64,000 nucleotides of DNA from Microcella humidisoli (GCF_024362325.1 NZ_CP101497.1:1054001-1118000), one strand, 5' to 3'. Counted from the first letter of the stretch, positions 1-9,010 are shown. A program made the numbers and translations. Notes: generated by a model not told the origin, from the letters alone.

Positions 1-351
1 CACCTGAGCGGTGGCGTAGCGGAGGCTCGGGCCGATTTCATCGACTTCGAGCTCGATCGTGGTGCGCTTCTCACCCTCTTTGGTCTCGTACGACCGCTGC
101 TTCAGGCGACCCTGCGCGATGACGCGCGAGCCCTTCGTCAGCGACGAGGCGACGTGCTCGGCGAACTCTCGCCACACGCTCGCGCGCAGGAACAGCGCCT
201 CGCCGTCCTTCCACTCGTTCGACGCGCGGTCGAACGAGCGTGGGGTCGAGGCGATGGTGAAGTTCGCGACGGCGAGTCCGCTCTGCGTGTACCGCAGCTC
301 GGGGTCGGCGGTCAGGTTGCCGACAACGGTGATGATCGTCTCGCCGGCCAC
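1..351 (-). CDS. ssb: single-stranded DNA-binding protein, C-terminus cut by the window edge
   Basis: SSB coats single-stranded DNA during replication, repair and recombination. The visible 117 residues start at a GTG and show the OB-fold opening ([20 protein letters not shown]) and a strand carrying [17 protein letters not shown], typical of bacterial SSB. The rest of the OB fold and the acidic tail lie beyond position 1. Only 2 nt separate it from the rpsF stop codon, so it is translationally linked to rpsF in the usual rpsF-ssb-rpsR-rplI operon. The GTG start was chosen because it sits directly after the rpsF stop and keeps the normal SSB N-terminus. Identification is secure. Confidence 0.93.
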   Translation of the reverse strand, partial: MAGETIITVVGNLTADPELRYTQSGLAVANFTIASTPRSFDRASNEWKDGEALFLRASVWREFAEHVASSLTKGSRVIAQGRLKQRSYETKEGEKRTTIELEVDEIGPSLRYATAQV

Positions 352-353
352 GA

Positions 354-755
354 CTACTCCGCGGCCTTGGCGGTCGAGGCGGCCTTCGTCGCGGCGACTG
401 CCGCACGAGCGGCCTTCGCCTCGGCGCGGGCCGTGTTCTCGGCGGCGATGGACGCGGCGCGGGCCACGGCCTCTTCCGTGCGCAGCACCTTGGTGCGCAT
501 GACGGCCTCGCTGAGCTTCAACTGGCGGTCGAGCTCCTGGGTCGCTGCCGAGGTCGCCGAGAAGTTGACGACGGCGTAGATGCCCTCGGTCTTCTTGTTG
601 ATCTCGTATGCGAGCCGGCGACGGCCCCAGATGTCGACGTTCTCGATGGTGCCGCCGTCGTTCCGGATCACGCCAAGGAACTTGTCCAGGCTCGGAGCGA
701 CAGTGCGCTCATCGATCTCCGGGTCGAGAATGACCATCAATTCGTACTGATGCAT
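354..755 (-). CDS. rpsF: 30S ribosomal protein S6
   Basis: S6 binds the 16S rRNA platform together with S18. The 133-residue product begins [17 protein letters not shown] and has the conserved [16 protein letters not shown] segment around residues 44-59. Residues after about 97 form an Ala/Glu-rich tail (repeated A-A-R-A-A and A-T-K-A-A), a longer tail than in E. coli S6 but common in actinobacteria. A strong Shine-Dalgarno (GAAGGAGGTG) lies about 8 nt upstream of the ATG. It is the first gene of the operon, with a well-formed promoter at 860-888 and a hairpin in the leader. Confident. Confidence 0.97.
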   Translation of the reverse strand: MHQYELMVILDPEIDERTVAPSLDKFLGVIRNDGGTIENVDIWGRRRLAYEINKKTEGIYAVVNFSATSAATQELDRQLKLSEAVMRTKVLRTEEAVARAASIAAENTARAEAKAARAAVAATKAASTAKAAE

Positions 756-785
756 GACTCACCCACCTCCTTCGGACTCGAACGG

Positions 786-802
786 CTGCAGACGGTCTGC
801 AG
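786..802 (-). promoter_or_regulatory. hairpin in the rpsF leader, possible S6:S18 autoregulatory element
   Basis: A 17-nt perfect palindrome folds on the transcribed strand as CTGCAGA-CCG-TCTGCAG, ending about 30 nt before the rpsF start. Known S6:S18 mRNA leaders place a CCG trinucleotide in an unpaired position next to a stem. The CCG loop here resembles that, but the geometry (apical triloop rather than a bulge) differs, so the role is inferred only. Confidence 0.4.
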
Positions 803-859
803 CAGGAGGGTTATGGCATCGTTCGCCACCGCGCGCCTGAGCGGCGGGGCAACCTGCAG

Positions 860-888
860 AGTCTAGTCGGATGCGGAGCCCGACTCAA
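860..888 (-). promoter_or_regulatory. sigma-70-type promoter of the rpsF operon
   Basis: On the minus strand TTGAGT (883-888) is followed after exactly 17 bp by TAGACT (860-865). The predicted start site is near 853, giving a leader of roughly 100 nt that contains the hairpin at 786-802. Confidence 0.7.
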
Positions 889-901
889 ACCATCGACCCG
901 G

Positions 902-2338
902 TCACTCGTCCCGCTGCGCGTACCAGGCCCGCAGTCGCCGCTCGGCCTCGTCGGCGCCGAGCGGTCCCGAGTCGAGCCGCTGCTCGAGCAGGAACCGGTA
1001 CGCCTCGCCCACGATCGGCCCGGGTCGCAGGTCGAGCAGGGCCATGATCTGCTCCCCGTCGAGATCGGGGCGGATCGACTGCAGCTCCTCCCGCTCGGCG
1101 AGCGCGGCGATGCGCGCCTCCAGTTCGTCGTAGGCGCCGCGGAGTCGCGCCTCTTTGCGGCGGTTGCGGGTCGTGACGTCGGCGCGGGTGAGAATATGGA
1201 GGCGCTCGAGCAGGGCATCCGCGTCGCGCACGTAGCGGCGCACGCCCGAATCGGTCCACGGGGCGTCGCTGTAGCCGAAGAACCGCAAGTGCAGCTCGAT
1301 CAGGCGGCTGACCGCCGTGATCGTCTCCTTGTCGAAGCGCAGGGCGGTGAGCCGCTTGCGCGCGAGCTTGGCCCCGACGACGTCGTGGTGGTGGAAGGTG
1401 ACGGCGCCGCCGGGCTCGACGCGCTTGGTCGCGGGCTTGCCGATGTCGTGCAGCAGGGCGGCGAGGCGCAGCACGACGTCGGGCGCGGCCTCGGGGGTGC
1501 GCTCGGCCTCGAGCTCGATCGCCTGCTCGAGCACGGTGAGCGAGTGCTCGTAGACGTCTTTGTGGTGCGCGTGCTCATCGACCTCGAGGCGCAGCGCCGG
1601 CAGCTCGGGCAGCACGATCGCCGCGAGCCCCGTATCGACGAGCAGCGAGAGCCCCCGCCGCGGGTCGGTCGTGCTCAGCAGCTTGACGAGCTCGTCGCGC
1701 ACGCGCTCGGCCGAGATGATCGCGAGGCGCTCGCGCATGCGCGACATCGCCTCGACGACGGCGGGGTCGACGTCGACCTGCAGCTGGGCGGCGAACCGCG
1801 CGGCCCGTAGCATGCGCAGGGGGTCGTCGCCGAACGAGTCGTCGGGGCTGCCGGGCGTCATGAGCCGGCGCGCGAAGAGGTCGTCGAGGCCGCCCGAGGG
1901 GTCGACGAGGGTGCGGGCCGGCAGCCGCAGGGCCATGGCGTTGATCGTGAAGTCGCGGCGGATGAGGTCGCCCTCGAGCGAGTCGCCGAACGCGACCTCG
2001 GGCTTGCGCGAGTCGGGGGAGTACGCGTCGGCCCGGTAGGTCGTGATCTCGACGGTGTGCGGCCCGAGCCGCGCGCCGATCGTGCCGAAGGCGCGGCCGA
2101 TGTCCCAGTGCGCGTCGGCGACGGGCTTCACGATGCGGATGATGTCATCGGGTCGCGCCGAGGTGGCGAGGTCGAGGTCGTTGACCGCACGGCCGAGGAA
2201 GGCGTCGCGCACGGGACCGCCCACGAGGGCCAACTCGTGCCCGGCGGCCTCGAAGCGCTCGGCGAGCGCCGCGAGCGGTGCGGAAGCGGCGAGGGCCTCG
2301 AGTCGGGTGACGGCCTCGGCCACGCTCTCCATAGTCAC
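902..2338 (-). CDS. cca: CCA-adding tRNA nucleotidyltransferase with HD domain
   Basis: The enzyme adds or repairs the 3'-terminal CCA of tRNAs, needed here because tRNA-Ile and tRNA-Ala in this window encode no CCA. The 478-residue protein has the class II nucleotidyltransferase head (GGPVRD at 40-45, metal-binding DLD at 54-56), the RNA/nucleotide-binding stretch DDPLRMLRAARFAAQL near 171-186, and an HD phosphohydrolase domain (LLHDIGK around 295-301). The first possible start is GTG at 2338, but an ATG at 2332 fits better with the promoter: TAGACT on the minus strand (2342-2347) would start transcription near 2335, so the shorter 476-residue form may be the real one. Divergent from the DUF6049 gene with only 19 bp between. 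Confidence 0.93.
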   Translation of the reverse strand: MTMESVAEAVTRLEALAASAPLAALAERFEAAGHELALVGGPVRDAFLGRAVNDLDLATSARPDDIIRIVKPVADAHWDIGRAFGTIGARLGPHTVEITTYRADAYSPDSRKPEVAFGDSLEGDLIRRDFTINAMALRLPARTLVDPSGGLDDLFARRLMTPGSPDDSFGDDPLRMLRAARFAAQLQVDVDPAVVEAMSRMRERLAIISAERVRDELVKLLSTTDPRRGLSLLVDTGLAAIVLPELPALRLEVDEHAHHKDVYEHSLTVLEQAIELEAERTPEAAPDVVLRLAALLHDIGKPATKRVEPGGAVTFHHHDVVGAKLARKRLTALRFDKETITAVSRLIELHLRFFGYSDAPWTDSGVRRYVRDADALLERLHILTRADVTTRNRRKEARLRGAYDELEARIAALAEREELQSIRPDLDGEQIMALLDLRPGPIVGEAYRFLLEQRLDSGPLGADEAERRLRAWYAQRDE

Positions 2339-2341
2339 CAG

Positions 2342-2351
2342 AGTCTAGACT
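2342..2351. promoter_or_regulatory. palindromic -10 element shared by cca and the DUF6049 gene
   Basis: The perfect palindrome AGTCTAGACT contains TAGACT on both strands. On the plus strand the hexamer (2346-2351) ends 6 nt before the ATG at 2358. On the minus strand (2342-2347) it ends 9 nt before the ATG of cca at 2332. Both transcripts are predicted to be leaderless or nearly so. Confidence 0.6.
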
Positions 2352-2357
2352 TCCCCC

Positions 2358-4481
2358 ATGTCGGCCGAGCGGGAACGAGCAGCCCGCCCCGCCCTCCTCC
2401 CGATGACCCGCGCGAGCATCGTCACCGCACTCGGGGTCGCGCTCGGTCTCGTGCTCGGCGCCGCGATCGCCATCGCGCCCCTGCCCCCGCTCGGGGTCGG
2501 AGACGCACTCGGCGGCGGTGCACGCGCCGCGACGAGCGACGCCGCGGAGGGGTTGGCGGTCGACCTGCTCGCCGCGCCGGCCGCGACCGGGATCGTGCGC
2601 GCCGGCGACGACCTGAGCGTGCGCGTGACCGTCACGAACACGGGCACCGAGCCGACGGGCGGCATCGTCGTGGCGCTCGGTCTCGACGGAGCCCGCACGG
2701 CGTCGAGCACCGAGCTCGCCGCGTGGTTCGACGGAGCGACGGTCGCGAGTGCCGACCGCCGTGCCGCCTCGGCGACGCTCTCGTCGCTCGATCCCGGCGC
2801 GAGTGCGGTGCTCGACCTCATCGTGCCCGCCGAGCGCGGCCTGCTGAGCGGGGCCTTCGGCGCGCGTCTCGCGACCGTGCGCGCCGCCATCGACGACACG
2901 GTCGTCGCCGTCGACCGCACGGCGATCGTCTGGGTGCCGAGCGGCACGACGGCCCCCGAGGCGGCGACGACCTTCGTCGCCGCGATCGCGACGCCCGGCG
3001 AGCGCGCAGCGTTCCTCGATGCCGAGACGCTCGCGGCATACACGGGCGAGGCCGGAGCGCTCACGCGCACCCTCGACGCGGTGGCCGGCCGGCCCGTGCT
3101 GCTCGCGATCGACCCGCGCATCATCGCCTCCATCCGCCGGCTCGGCGCCGAGGCCCCCGCGAGCGCCACGGCGTTCCTCGGGCGGCTGTCGCTCGCGCCC
3201 AATGAGACCTTCCTGCTGCCGTGGGCCGACGCCGACCCGCTCGCGACGATCGCCGCGCAGGGCATCGCGCTGCCCGCGCCCGAGGGCACGGGCCTCGTCG
3301 ACCCCGCCGTCACGGGCGAGGAGGGGGCGAGCCCCAGCCCGAGCCCCGAGCCCGGGCCGACCGTCACGCTCGACGAGCTCACCGACTGGCCGGCGACGCT
3401 CGAGGGCTGGAGCTGGCTCGACCACGGCGCCCTCGCCACCGAGGGGCTTCCGGTGCTCGCCGAGGCGGGCACGGAGGTGCTCATCGCCCCCGCGGCGGCG
3501 CTCGGCAGCGCCGAGCCCGTGCAGCGCACCGCCGACGTGCACCTGCTGCGGGCCGACGACGCCCTCGCGGCATCCGCTCGCGACGCGAGCCTCGCCGACT
3601 CGCAGCAGCGCTTCGACCGGTCGATGGCGCGCGTGTCGGCGATGCTCGCCGCGACGGCGGCGGCCGAGCCGGGCATCCCGACCCTCATCGCCCTGAGCCG
3701 TGAGCAGCTCGCGGGCACCGATCGCCTCATCGACACGATCGCCCAGACCGTTGCCCTGCCGTGGGCGCGCGGGGCCGAGGCCTCGGCCGCGCTCACCCGC
3801 CCGGCGGTCGACGCCGTCGTCGACGCGGAAGCCGCCGACGATGCGCGCGCGCAGGCGGTGCGCACAGCGCTCGAGGCCGAGGCCGCCGACCGGGTGTTCG
3901 CGAGCATCGCCGTGACTCCGACGGCGATCACCGACATCCGCCGCCTCGAACTGCTCGCGGCGCTCTCGCAGGGCTGGGGCGACCGCTCGACGGAGGCGCT
4001 GCGCGGCTTCGTCACGGACTCGACCGCCCTGCGGGCCTCGGTGCAGGTCGTCGAGAGCAGCGCGATCACGCTGCTCGCCGACCGCGCCTCGCTGCCCGTC
4101 ACCGTGCAGAACGACCTCGACGTGCCGGTGCGGGTGTTCGTGCGCGTCGAACCCGACACGGCGCAGCTGCGCGTGGTCGACGGGCGGGTCGAGACGCTCG
4201 TCGAGCCGCGGTCGCAGACACGCGCGCGCGTTCCCGTCGAATCGCTCACGAACGGGCAGGTCGACATCACGGTCACGGTGCGGGATGCGGAGGCCCGCGT
4301 GATCGGAACCCCCACGCGCGTCTCGCTCAACCTGCAGGCCGGGTGGGAGACCGCGGGCACGATCACCGTGGCCATCGCGCTGCTCGCCCTGCTCGTCGTC
4401 GGCATCGTGCGCGACGTGCGCAAGCGGCGCCGCCGCGCGCCGAGCGACGACGCGGTCGTCGAGCCGCAGGACGCCTCGTGA
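2358..4481 (+). CDS. DUF6049 family exported membrane-anchored protein
   Basis: A 707-residue protein with a hydrophobic segment at about residues 20-42, a long Ala-rich extracytoplasmic region with CARDB-like beta-sandwich character near 55-130 (a VRVTVTNTGTEPTGG segment), and a C-terminal membrane helix (about 660-680) followed by basic KRRRRAP. This architecture and position just upstream of murJ match the actinobacterial DUF6049 family (Mtb Rv3909-like), proposed to act in envelope assembly; its biochemical role is unknown. The murJ GTG overlaps its TGA by 4 nt. A TAGACT -10 lies 6 nt before the ATG, so the mRNA is probably leaderless. Confidence 0.85.
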   Translation: MSAERERAARPALLPMTRASIVTALGVALGLVLGAAIAIAPLPPLGVGDALGGGARAATSDAAEGLAVDLLAAPAATGIVRAGDDLSVRVTVTNTGTEPTGGIVVALGLDGARTASSTELAAWFDGATVASADRRAASATLSSLDPGASAVLDLIVPAERGLLSGAFGARLATVRAAIDDTVVAVDRTAIVWVPSGTTAPEAATTFVAAIATPGERAAFLDAETLAAYTGEAGALTRTLDAVAGRPVLLAIDPRIIASIRRLGAEAPASATAFLGRLSLAPNETFLLPWADADPLATIAAQGIALPAPEGTGLVDPAVTGEEGASPSPSPEPGPTVTLDELTDWPATLEGWSWLDHGALATEGLPVLAEAGTEVLIAPAAALGSAEPVQRTADVHLLRADDALAASARDASLADSQQRFDRSMARVSAMLAATAAAEPGIPTLIALSREQLAGTDRLIDTIAQTVALPWARGAEASAALTRPAVDAVVDAEAADDARAQAVRTALEAEAADRVFASIAVTPTAITDIRRLELLAALSQGWGDRSTEALRGFVTDSTALRASVQVVESSAITLLADRASLPVTVQNDLDVPVRVFVRVEPDTAQLRVVDGRVETLVEPRSQTRARVPVESLTNGQVDITVTVRDAEARVIGTPTRVSLNLQAGWETAGTITVAIALLALLVVGIVRDVRKRRRRAPSDDAVVEPQDAS

Positions 4482-6115
4482 CCGATCGCGAGAGCGGCGG
4501 CATCGGCCGCGCGAGCATGATGCTCGCCTCGGGCACGATCGTCTCGCGCCTGCTCGGCTTCGTGAGCGCCGTCGTGCTGGCCCAGACGATCGGCACCGTC
4601 GGCGCCGGCGCTGACGCCTTCGCGCTCGCGAACCAGCTGCCGAACAACATCTATGCGATCGTCGCGGGCGGTGTGCTGAGTGCCGTGCTCGTGCCGCAGA
4701 TCGTCAAGGCCGCGCTGCACGACGATGGCGGGCAGCGGTTCATCAACCGGCTCGTCACGCTCGGCCTCGTCGTGTTCCTCGCCGCCGCGGTCATCGCGAC
4801 GCTCGCGGCGCCCCTGCTCGTCTCGCTCTACGCGCAGCAGTCGGTCGACGGCGGCCGGGGCTTCACCGACGACGAGCTCGCCCTCGCCGTCGCCTTCGCC
4901 TACTGGTGCCTGCCGCAAGTGCTCTTCTACGCGGTCTACGCGCTGCTCGGCGAAGTGCTCAACGCGCGGCGCGTCTTCGGGCCCTTCACCTGGGCGCCCG
5001 CGCTCAACAACGTCGTCGCGATCATCGGCCTCATCGCCTTCACGGTGCTGTTCTCCGAGGATGTGACGGTCGCGACCGCCTGGACCCCCGCGATGATCGC
5101 GGTGCTCGCGGGCTCGGCGACGCTCGGCATCGCCGTGCAGGCCCTCGTGCTGTTCGCCTTCTGGCGTCGGGCCGGGCTGCGCTACCGGCCCGACTTCCGC
5201 TGGCGGGGCGTCGGCCTCGGCGCGACGGGGCGCGCGGCCGGCTGGGTGTTCGGCATGGTCATCGTCACGCAGCTCGCCGGCATCGTGCAGGCCAACGTCG
5301 CCTCGCTCTCCGCAGCGGGCGGCGAGCCCTCGCTGGCCGTGCTGCGCTTCTCGTGGCTCATCTTCATGCTGCCGCACTCCGTCGTGACCGTGTCACTCGC
5401 CACCGCGTACTTCACGCGCATGAGCGCGCACGCGCGCGACGACGACCGCGATGCCGTGCGGGCCGATGTCAGCGAGTCGTTGCGGCGCATCCTCATGATC
5501 ATGGTGCTCGCGACGGTCGGACTGCTCGTGGTCGCTGGCCCCTTCGCGCGGCTCTTCGGCGGCACGCCCGAGGTCATCGACGGCATGGCCCGCGTGATCG
5601 TCGCCTTCGTGCTCGGGCTCATCCCGTTCACCGTGCTCTTCGTCGTGCAGCGCGTGTTCTATGCGCTCGGCGACACGCGCACGCCCTTCTTCATCCAGTT
5701 GGCGCAGGCGGGCCTCTTCGTCTCGGGCGCAGCCGTCGTCGCGACCCTGCCGACCGGCATGATCGCCGTCGGCATCGCGCTCGTCACCTCGCTCGCGGGC
5801 ACGGCGCAGACGCTCCTCGGGGTGCTGCTGCTGCGCCGCCGGCTCGACGGGGTCGACGGCCGGCACGTGCTCACGCGCTTCGGGCAGTACGCGCTCGCCG
5901 CCATCCCCGCGAGCGTCGCGGGCGTGCTCGTCGGCTGGCCGCTCGGCGCCTTCGCCCTCGACGGCTGGGCGCGATCCGGCGAGGGTGCGGCCGTGCTCAC
6001 GATGCTCGCCATCGCCGCGGCCATGACGCTCGTCTACGCGGGCGTGCTCGCCCTGCTGCGTCTGCCCGAGTTCACGGCGATCACCGAGCCGATCATCCGC
6101 CGCCTGCGACGCTGA
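4478..6115 (+). CDS. murJ: MurJ/MviN lipid II flippase
   Basis: A 545-residue polytopic membrane protein of the MOP superfamily, opening GGIGRASMMLASGTIVSRLLGF, the conserved MurJ N-terminus. It moves lipid II across the membrane for peptidoglycan synthesis. The GTG start at 4478 overlaps the upstream stop (GTGA), indicating translational coupling. Mycobacterial MviN carries an additional pseudokinase and extracellular domain of several hundred residues; this protein ends RLRR after the last membrane helix, so those parts are absent. Family assignment is secure. Confidence 0.93.
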   Translation: MTDRESGGIGRASMMLASGTIVSRLLGFVSAVVLAQTIGTVGAGADAFALANQLPNNIYAIVAGGVLSAVLVPQIVKAALHDDGGQRFINRLVTLGLVVFLAAAVIATLAAPLLVSLYAQQSVDGGRGFTDDELALAVAFAYWCLPQVLFYAVYALLGEVLNARRVFGPFTWAPALNNVVAIIGLIAFTVLFSEDVTVATAWTPAMIAVLAGSATLGIAVQALVLFAFWRRAGLRYRPDFRWRGVGLGATGRAAGWVFGMVIVTQLAGIVQANVASLSAAGGEPSLAVLRFSWLIFMLPHSVVTVSLATAYFTRMSAHARDDDRDAVRADVSESLRRILMIMVLATVGLLVVAGPFARLFGGTPEVIDGMARVIVAFVLGLIPFTVLFVVQRVFYALGDTRTPFFIQLAQAGLFVSGAAVVATLPTGMIAVGIALVTSLAGTAQTLLGVLLLRRRLDGVDGRHVLTRFGQYALAAIPASVAGVLVGWPLGAFALDGWARSGEGAAVLTMLAIAAAMTLVYAGVLALLRLPEFTAITEPIIRRLRR

Positions 6116-6166
6116 CGACGGGTGAACAGCGGCTGAACGCGGGCCGTCCGCGGAATACCGCCGACC

Positions 6167-6172
6167 TAGACT
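6167..6172 (+). promoter_or_regulatory. -10 element for trxB-trxA
   Basis: TAGACT preceded by CCGACC, 66 nt before the trxB ATG; the same hexamer recurs at other starts in the window. No good -35 is seen, so the promoter is tentative. Confidence 0.4.
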
Positions 6173-6238
6173 GGGTTGTCACTGCTGCCGCCCGTGCGGG
6201 CGGCGACCGCACGGCACACGCCGACCGCAAGGGGAATC

Positions 6239-7192
6239 ATGCGCCACGTCATCATCATCGGCTCCGGCCCCGCCGGGTACACCGCGGCGATCTACGCCGC
6301 GCGCGCCAACCTCGCACCGCTCGTCATCGCGAGCTCGGTCGAGTTCGGCGGCGAGCTCATGAAGACCACCGAGGTCGAGAACTTCCCCGGGTTCCCCGAG
6401 GGCATCATGGGTCCCGACCTCATGACGCGCATGCAGCAGCAGGCTGAGCGCTTCGGTGCCGAGATCGTCTACGACGACGTCGTGTCGCTCGAGCTCGACG
6501 GACCGGTCAAGGCCGTGACGCTCGGCAACGGCGACCGCCACGAGGCCCACGCGGTCATCTACGCGACGGGCTCGGCCTACCGCAAGCTCGGCCTGCCCGA
6601 CGAGGACCGCCTGAGCGGCTACGGCGTCTCGTGGTGCGCGACGTGCGACGGCGCCTTCTTCCGGCAGAAGACCGTCGCCGTGATCGGCGGCGGCGACTCG
6701 GCGATGGAAGAGGCCACGTTCCTCACGCGCTTCGTCGACAAGGTGTACCTCATCCACCGCAGCGAGAGCTTCCGCGCTTCCGCGGCGATGCTGGATCGCG
6801 CCAAGGCCGACGAGAAGATCGAGTTCGTCATGAACACGCGCGTCGAGCAGATCTTCGGCACCGACCTCGTGTCGGGCATCGGCCTCGTCGACACCGTCAC
6901 CGGCGAGCAGCGCACGCTCGACGTGCAGGGCGTCTTCGTCGCGATCGGCGCCGACCCGCGCACGCACCTGGTGCACGGCGTGCTCGAGCTCACCGAGCAG
7001 GGCACGATCGCGGTGGATGGCCGCTCGTCGCGCACGAGCCTGCCGGGCGTCTTCGCCGCGGGCGATGTCGTCGACCCCACCTACAAGCAGGCGATCACCG
7101 CGGCCGGCAGCGGCACGGTGGCTGCTCTCGACGCCCAGCACTACCTCGAGACCGTGCACGATGCGAGCCGCGCCGCGGCCACCGCGGTCTGA
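6239..7192 (+). CDS. trxB: thioredoxin-disulfide reductase
   Basis: FAD-containing NADPH-dependent enzyme that reduces thioredoxin in the cytoplasm. The 317-residue protein has the FAD GSGPAG motif at 8-13, the redox-active CATC pair at Cys133/Cys136 within WCATCDG, an NADPH-binding GGGDSAMEE segment near 152-160, and the C-terminal FAAGDV FAD contact. The ATG was preferred over an upstream in-frame TTG because AAGGGGA lies 3-9 nt before it and the protein then begins directly with MRHVIIIGSG. trxA follows after 28 bp on the same strand. Confident. Confidence 0.97.
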   Translation: MRHVIIIGSGPAGYTAAIYAARANLAPLVIASSVEFGGELMKTTEVENFPGFPEGIMGPDLMTRMQQQAERFGAEIVYDDVVSLELDGPVKAVTLGNGDRHEAHAVIYATGSAYRKLGLPDEDRLSGYGVSWCATCDGAFFRQKTVAVIGGGDSAMEEATFLTRFVDKVYLIHRSESFRASAAMLDRAKADEKIEFVMNTRVEQIFGTDLVSGIGLVDTVTGEQRTLDVQGVFVAIGADPRTHLVHGVLELTEQGTIAVDGRSSRTSLPGVFAAGDVVDPTYKQAITAAGSGTVAALDAQHYLETVHDASRAAATAV

Positions 7193-7220
7193 TCCGACCG
7201 ACGACCGACAAGGAGAACCC

Positions 7221-7544
7221 ATGAGCACGCGCGATGTCACCGACGCCACCTTCGAAGCCGAGGTGCTGAAGAACGAGAAGACGATCATGGTCGACTTCTG
7301 GGCGGAGTGGTGCGGCCCGTGCCGCGCCGTCTCGCCGATCCTCGACGCGATCGCCGCCGAGCACCCCGACAAGCTCGAGATCGTCAAGCTCGACGTCGAC
7401 GCCAACCCCGAGACGGCCATGAAGTACCAGATCACCTCGATCCCGGCCATGAAGGTGTTCCGCGGCGGCGAGGTCGTCAAGACCGTCATCGGCGCCAAGC
7501 CCAAGCCCGCGCTCGAGGCCGACCTGGCCGAGTTCCTGGTCTGA
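7221..7544 (+). CDS. trxA: thioredoxin
   Basis: A 107-residue classical thioredoxin, the electron carrier reduced by TrxB. The active site is WCGPC with Cys31 and Cys34, followed by the conserved cis-proline region SIPAM and GAKPK. AAGGAG lies 5 nt upstream of the ATG. trxB-trxA form a two-gene operon ended by a strong hairpin at 7559-7590. Nothing unusual is seen. Confidence 0.97.
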   Translation: MSTRDVTDATFEAEVLKNEKTIMVDFWAEWCGPCRAVSPILDAIAAEHPDKLEIVKLDVDANPETAMKYQITSIPAMKVFRGGEVVKTVIGAKPKPALEADLAEFLV

Positions 7545-7558
7545 GCGACCCCCGCTGA

Positions 7559-7590
7559 GAAGCCCGTCCCCCGATGCGGGGGCGGGCTTC
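7559..7590. terminator. strong hairpin terminator after trxA
   Basis: The arms GAAGCCCG-T-CCCC and GGGG-C-GGGCTTC form a stem of about 13 pairs around a 6-nt loop, 14 bp after the trxA stop. There is no U-run, common for high-GC actinobacterial terminators. Confidence 0.75.
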
Positions 7591-7699
7591 TGCGCATTCG
7601 GCCCGTATTCTTGATCGCACGTGCTCCGGGGGTCCGTCCGCCGCGTCGCACCGCACCGCACCGCACCGGCCGCATGCCGACATCGAGAACGGGCACAGC

Positions 7700-9010
7700 A
7701 TGACGATCTCCCGCGAGGGCACCAACCTCGACCCGTGGTACGGCCACTACGCCGACCGCACCTCGGGGCTGAGCGCCTCCGAGGTGCGCGCGCTCTTCGC
7801 GGTGGCCTCGCGCCCCGAGGTCGTCTCGCTCGCGGGCGGCATGCCCTACGTGTCGGCCCTGCCGTTGCCGACGATCACCGAGTCGATGGATCGCGTCATG
7901 CGCGACCGGGGCGCGACGGCCCTGCAGTACGGCTCGGGGCAGGGCACGCCCGAGCTGCGGGAGCACATTCTCGAGATCATGGCCCTCGAGGGCATCCGTG
8001 CCGGCGTCGACGACGTCGTCGTCACGACGGGCTCGCAGCAGGCGCTCGACCTCGTCGCCAAGCTCTTCCTCGACCCCGGTGACGTCGTGCTCGCCGAGTC
8101 GCCGTCGTACGTCGGTGCGATGGGCATCTTCCGCTCGTACCAGGCCGAGGTCGCCCACATCGCGATGGATGCCGACGGCATGATCCCCGCGGCGCTCACG
8201 GAGCGCATCGCCTCGCTGCGGGCGGCGGGCAAGCGGCTCAAGCTGCTCTACCTCATCCCGAACTTCCACAATCCCGCGGGCGTGACGCTCTCGAGCGCGC
8301 GCCGCCTCGAGATCATCGATATCGCGCGGAGTGCGGGCATCCTGATTCTTGAAGACAACCCTTATGGGTTGTTGTGGTTCGATCGACCGGCCCCCGCCGC
8401 GATGCGCAGCGTCGAGACCGACGGCATCGTGTACCTCGGCTCGTTCTCGAAGACCCTCGCCCCCGGGTTCCGCGTCGGCTGGGCGCTCGCCCCGCACGCC
8501 ATCCGCGAGAAGCTCGTGCTCGCGGCCGAGGCGGCCATCCTCAGCCCGAGCTCGCTCAACCAGATGGTCATCAGCGACTACCTCGACCAGGCCGACTGGC
8601 GCGGGCAGATCGACGTGTTCCGCGGTCTCTACCGCGAGCGTCGCGACGCCATGATCGAGGCGCTCGAGCAGTACCTGCCCGACCTCAGCTGGACGATGCC
8701 CAACGGGGGCTTCTACGTCTGGGTCACGCTCACCGACGGCCTCGACTCGAAGGCGATGCTGCCGCGCGCCGTCAAAGAGCTCGTCGCCTACACGCCCGGC
8801 ACCGCCTTCTTCGCCGACGGCTCGGGCCGCGGCCACCTGCGGCTGGCATTCTGCTATCCGCCGCCCGCCGAGATCCGCGAGGGCATCCGCCGCCTCGCCA
8901 CCGTGGTCCGGGGCGAGCAGGAGCTGCTCGAGACCTTCTCTCCCACGGGCCCCATCACGGCCGTCGCCTACGACCCCCACGTGGCGAGCCCGCCGCCGAA
9001 CCTCTCATGA
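7700..9010 (+). CDS. PLP-dependent class I/II aminotransferase (LysN/MocR-domain type)
   Basis: A 436-residue fold-type I aminotransferase without an N-terminal winged-helix domain, so a catalytic enzyme rather than a MocR regulator. Recognisable parts are VTTGSQQALDLVAKLFLDPGD (PLP phosphate site region), IPNFHNPAG (cofactor-contacting Asn), and LGSFSKTLAPGFRVGW with the Schiff-base Lys. Closest families are 2-aminoadipate and aromatic/branched-chain aminotransferases, but substrate cannot be read from sequence. The ATG at 7700 was chosen as the start that begins a normal family N-terminus. It overlaps the ATG of the ligase-like gene by ATGA, so the two are coupled; an amino-acid supply role for that ligase is possible but unproven. 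Confidence 0.85.
   Translation: MTISREGTNLDPWYGHYADRTSGLSASEVRALFAVASRPEVVSLAGGMPYVSALPLPTITESMDRVMRDRGATALQYGSGQGTPELREHILEIMALEGIRAGVDDVVVTTGSQQALDLVAKLFLDPGDVVLAESPSYVGAMGIFRSYQAEVAHIAMDADGMIPAALTERIASLRAAGKRLKLLYLIPNFHNPAGVTLSSARRLEIIDIARSAGILILEDNPYGLLWFDRPAPAAMRSVETDGIVYLGSFSKTLAPGFRVGWALAPHAIREKLVLAAEAAILSPSSLNQMVISDYLDQADWRGQIDVFRGLYRERRDAMIEALEQYLPDLSWTMPNGGFYVWVTLTDGLDSKAMLPRAVKELVAYTPGTAFFADGSGRGHLRLAFCYPPPAEIREGIRRLATVVRGEQELLETFSPTGPITAVAYDPHVASPPPNLS

Noticed and set aside
2345-5377. A 1010-codon minus-strand open frame opposite the DUF6049 gene and murJ
   Set aside because: Antisense shadow; the opposite strand has coupled genes with clear family identity and a promoter.
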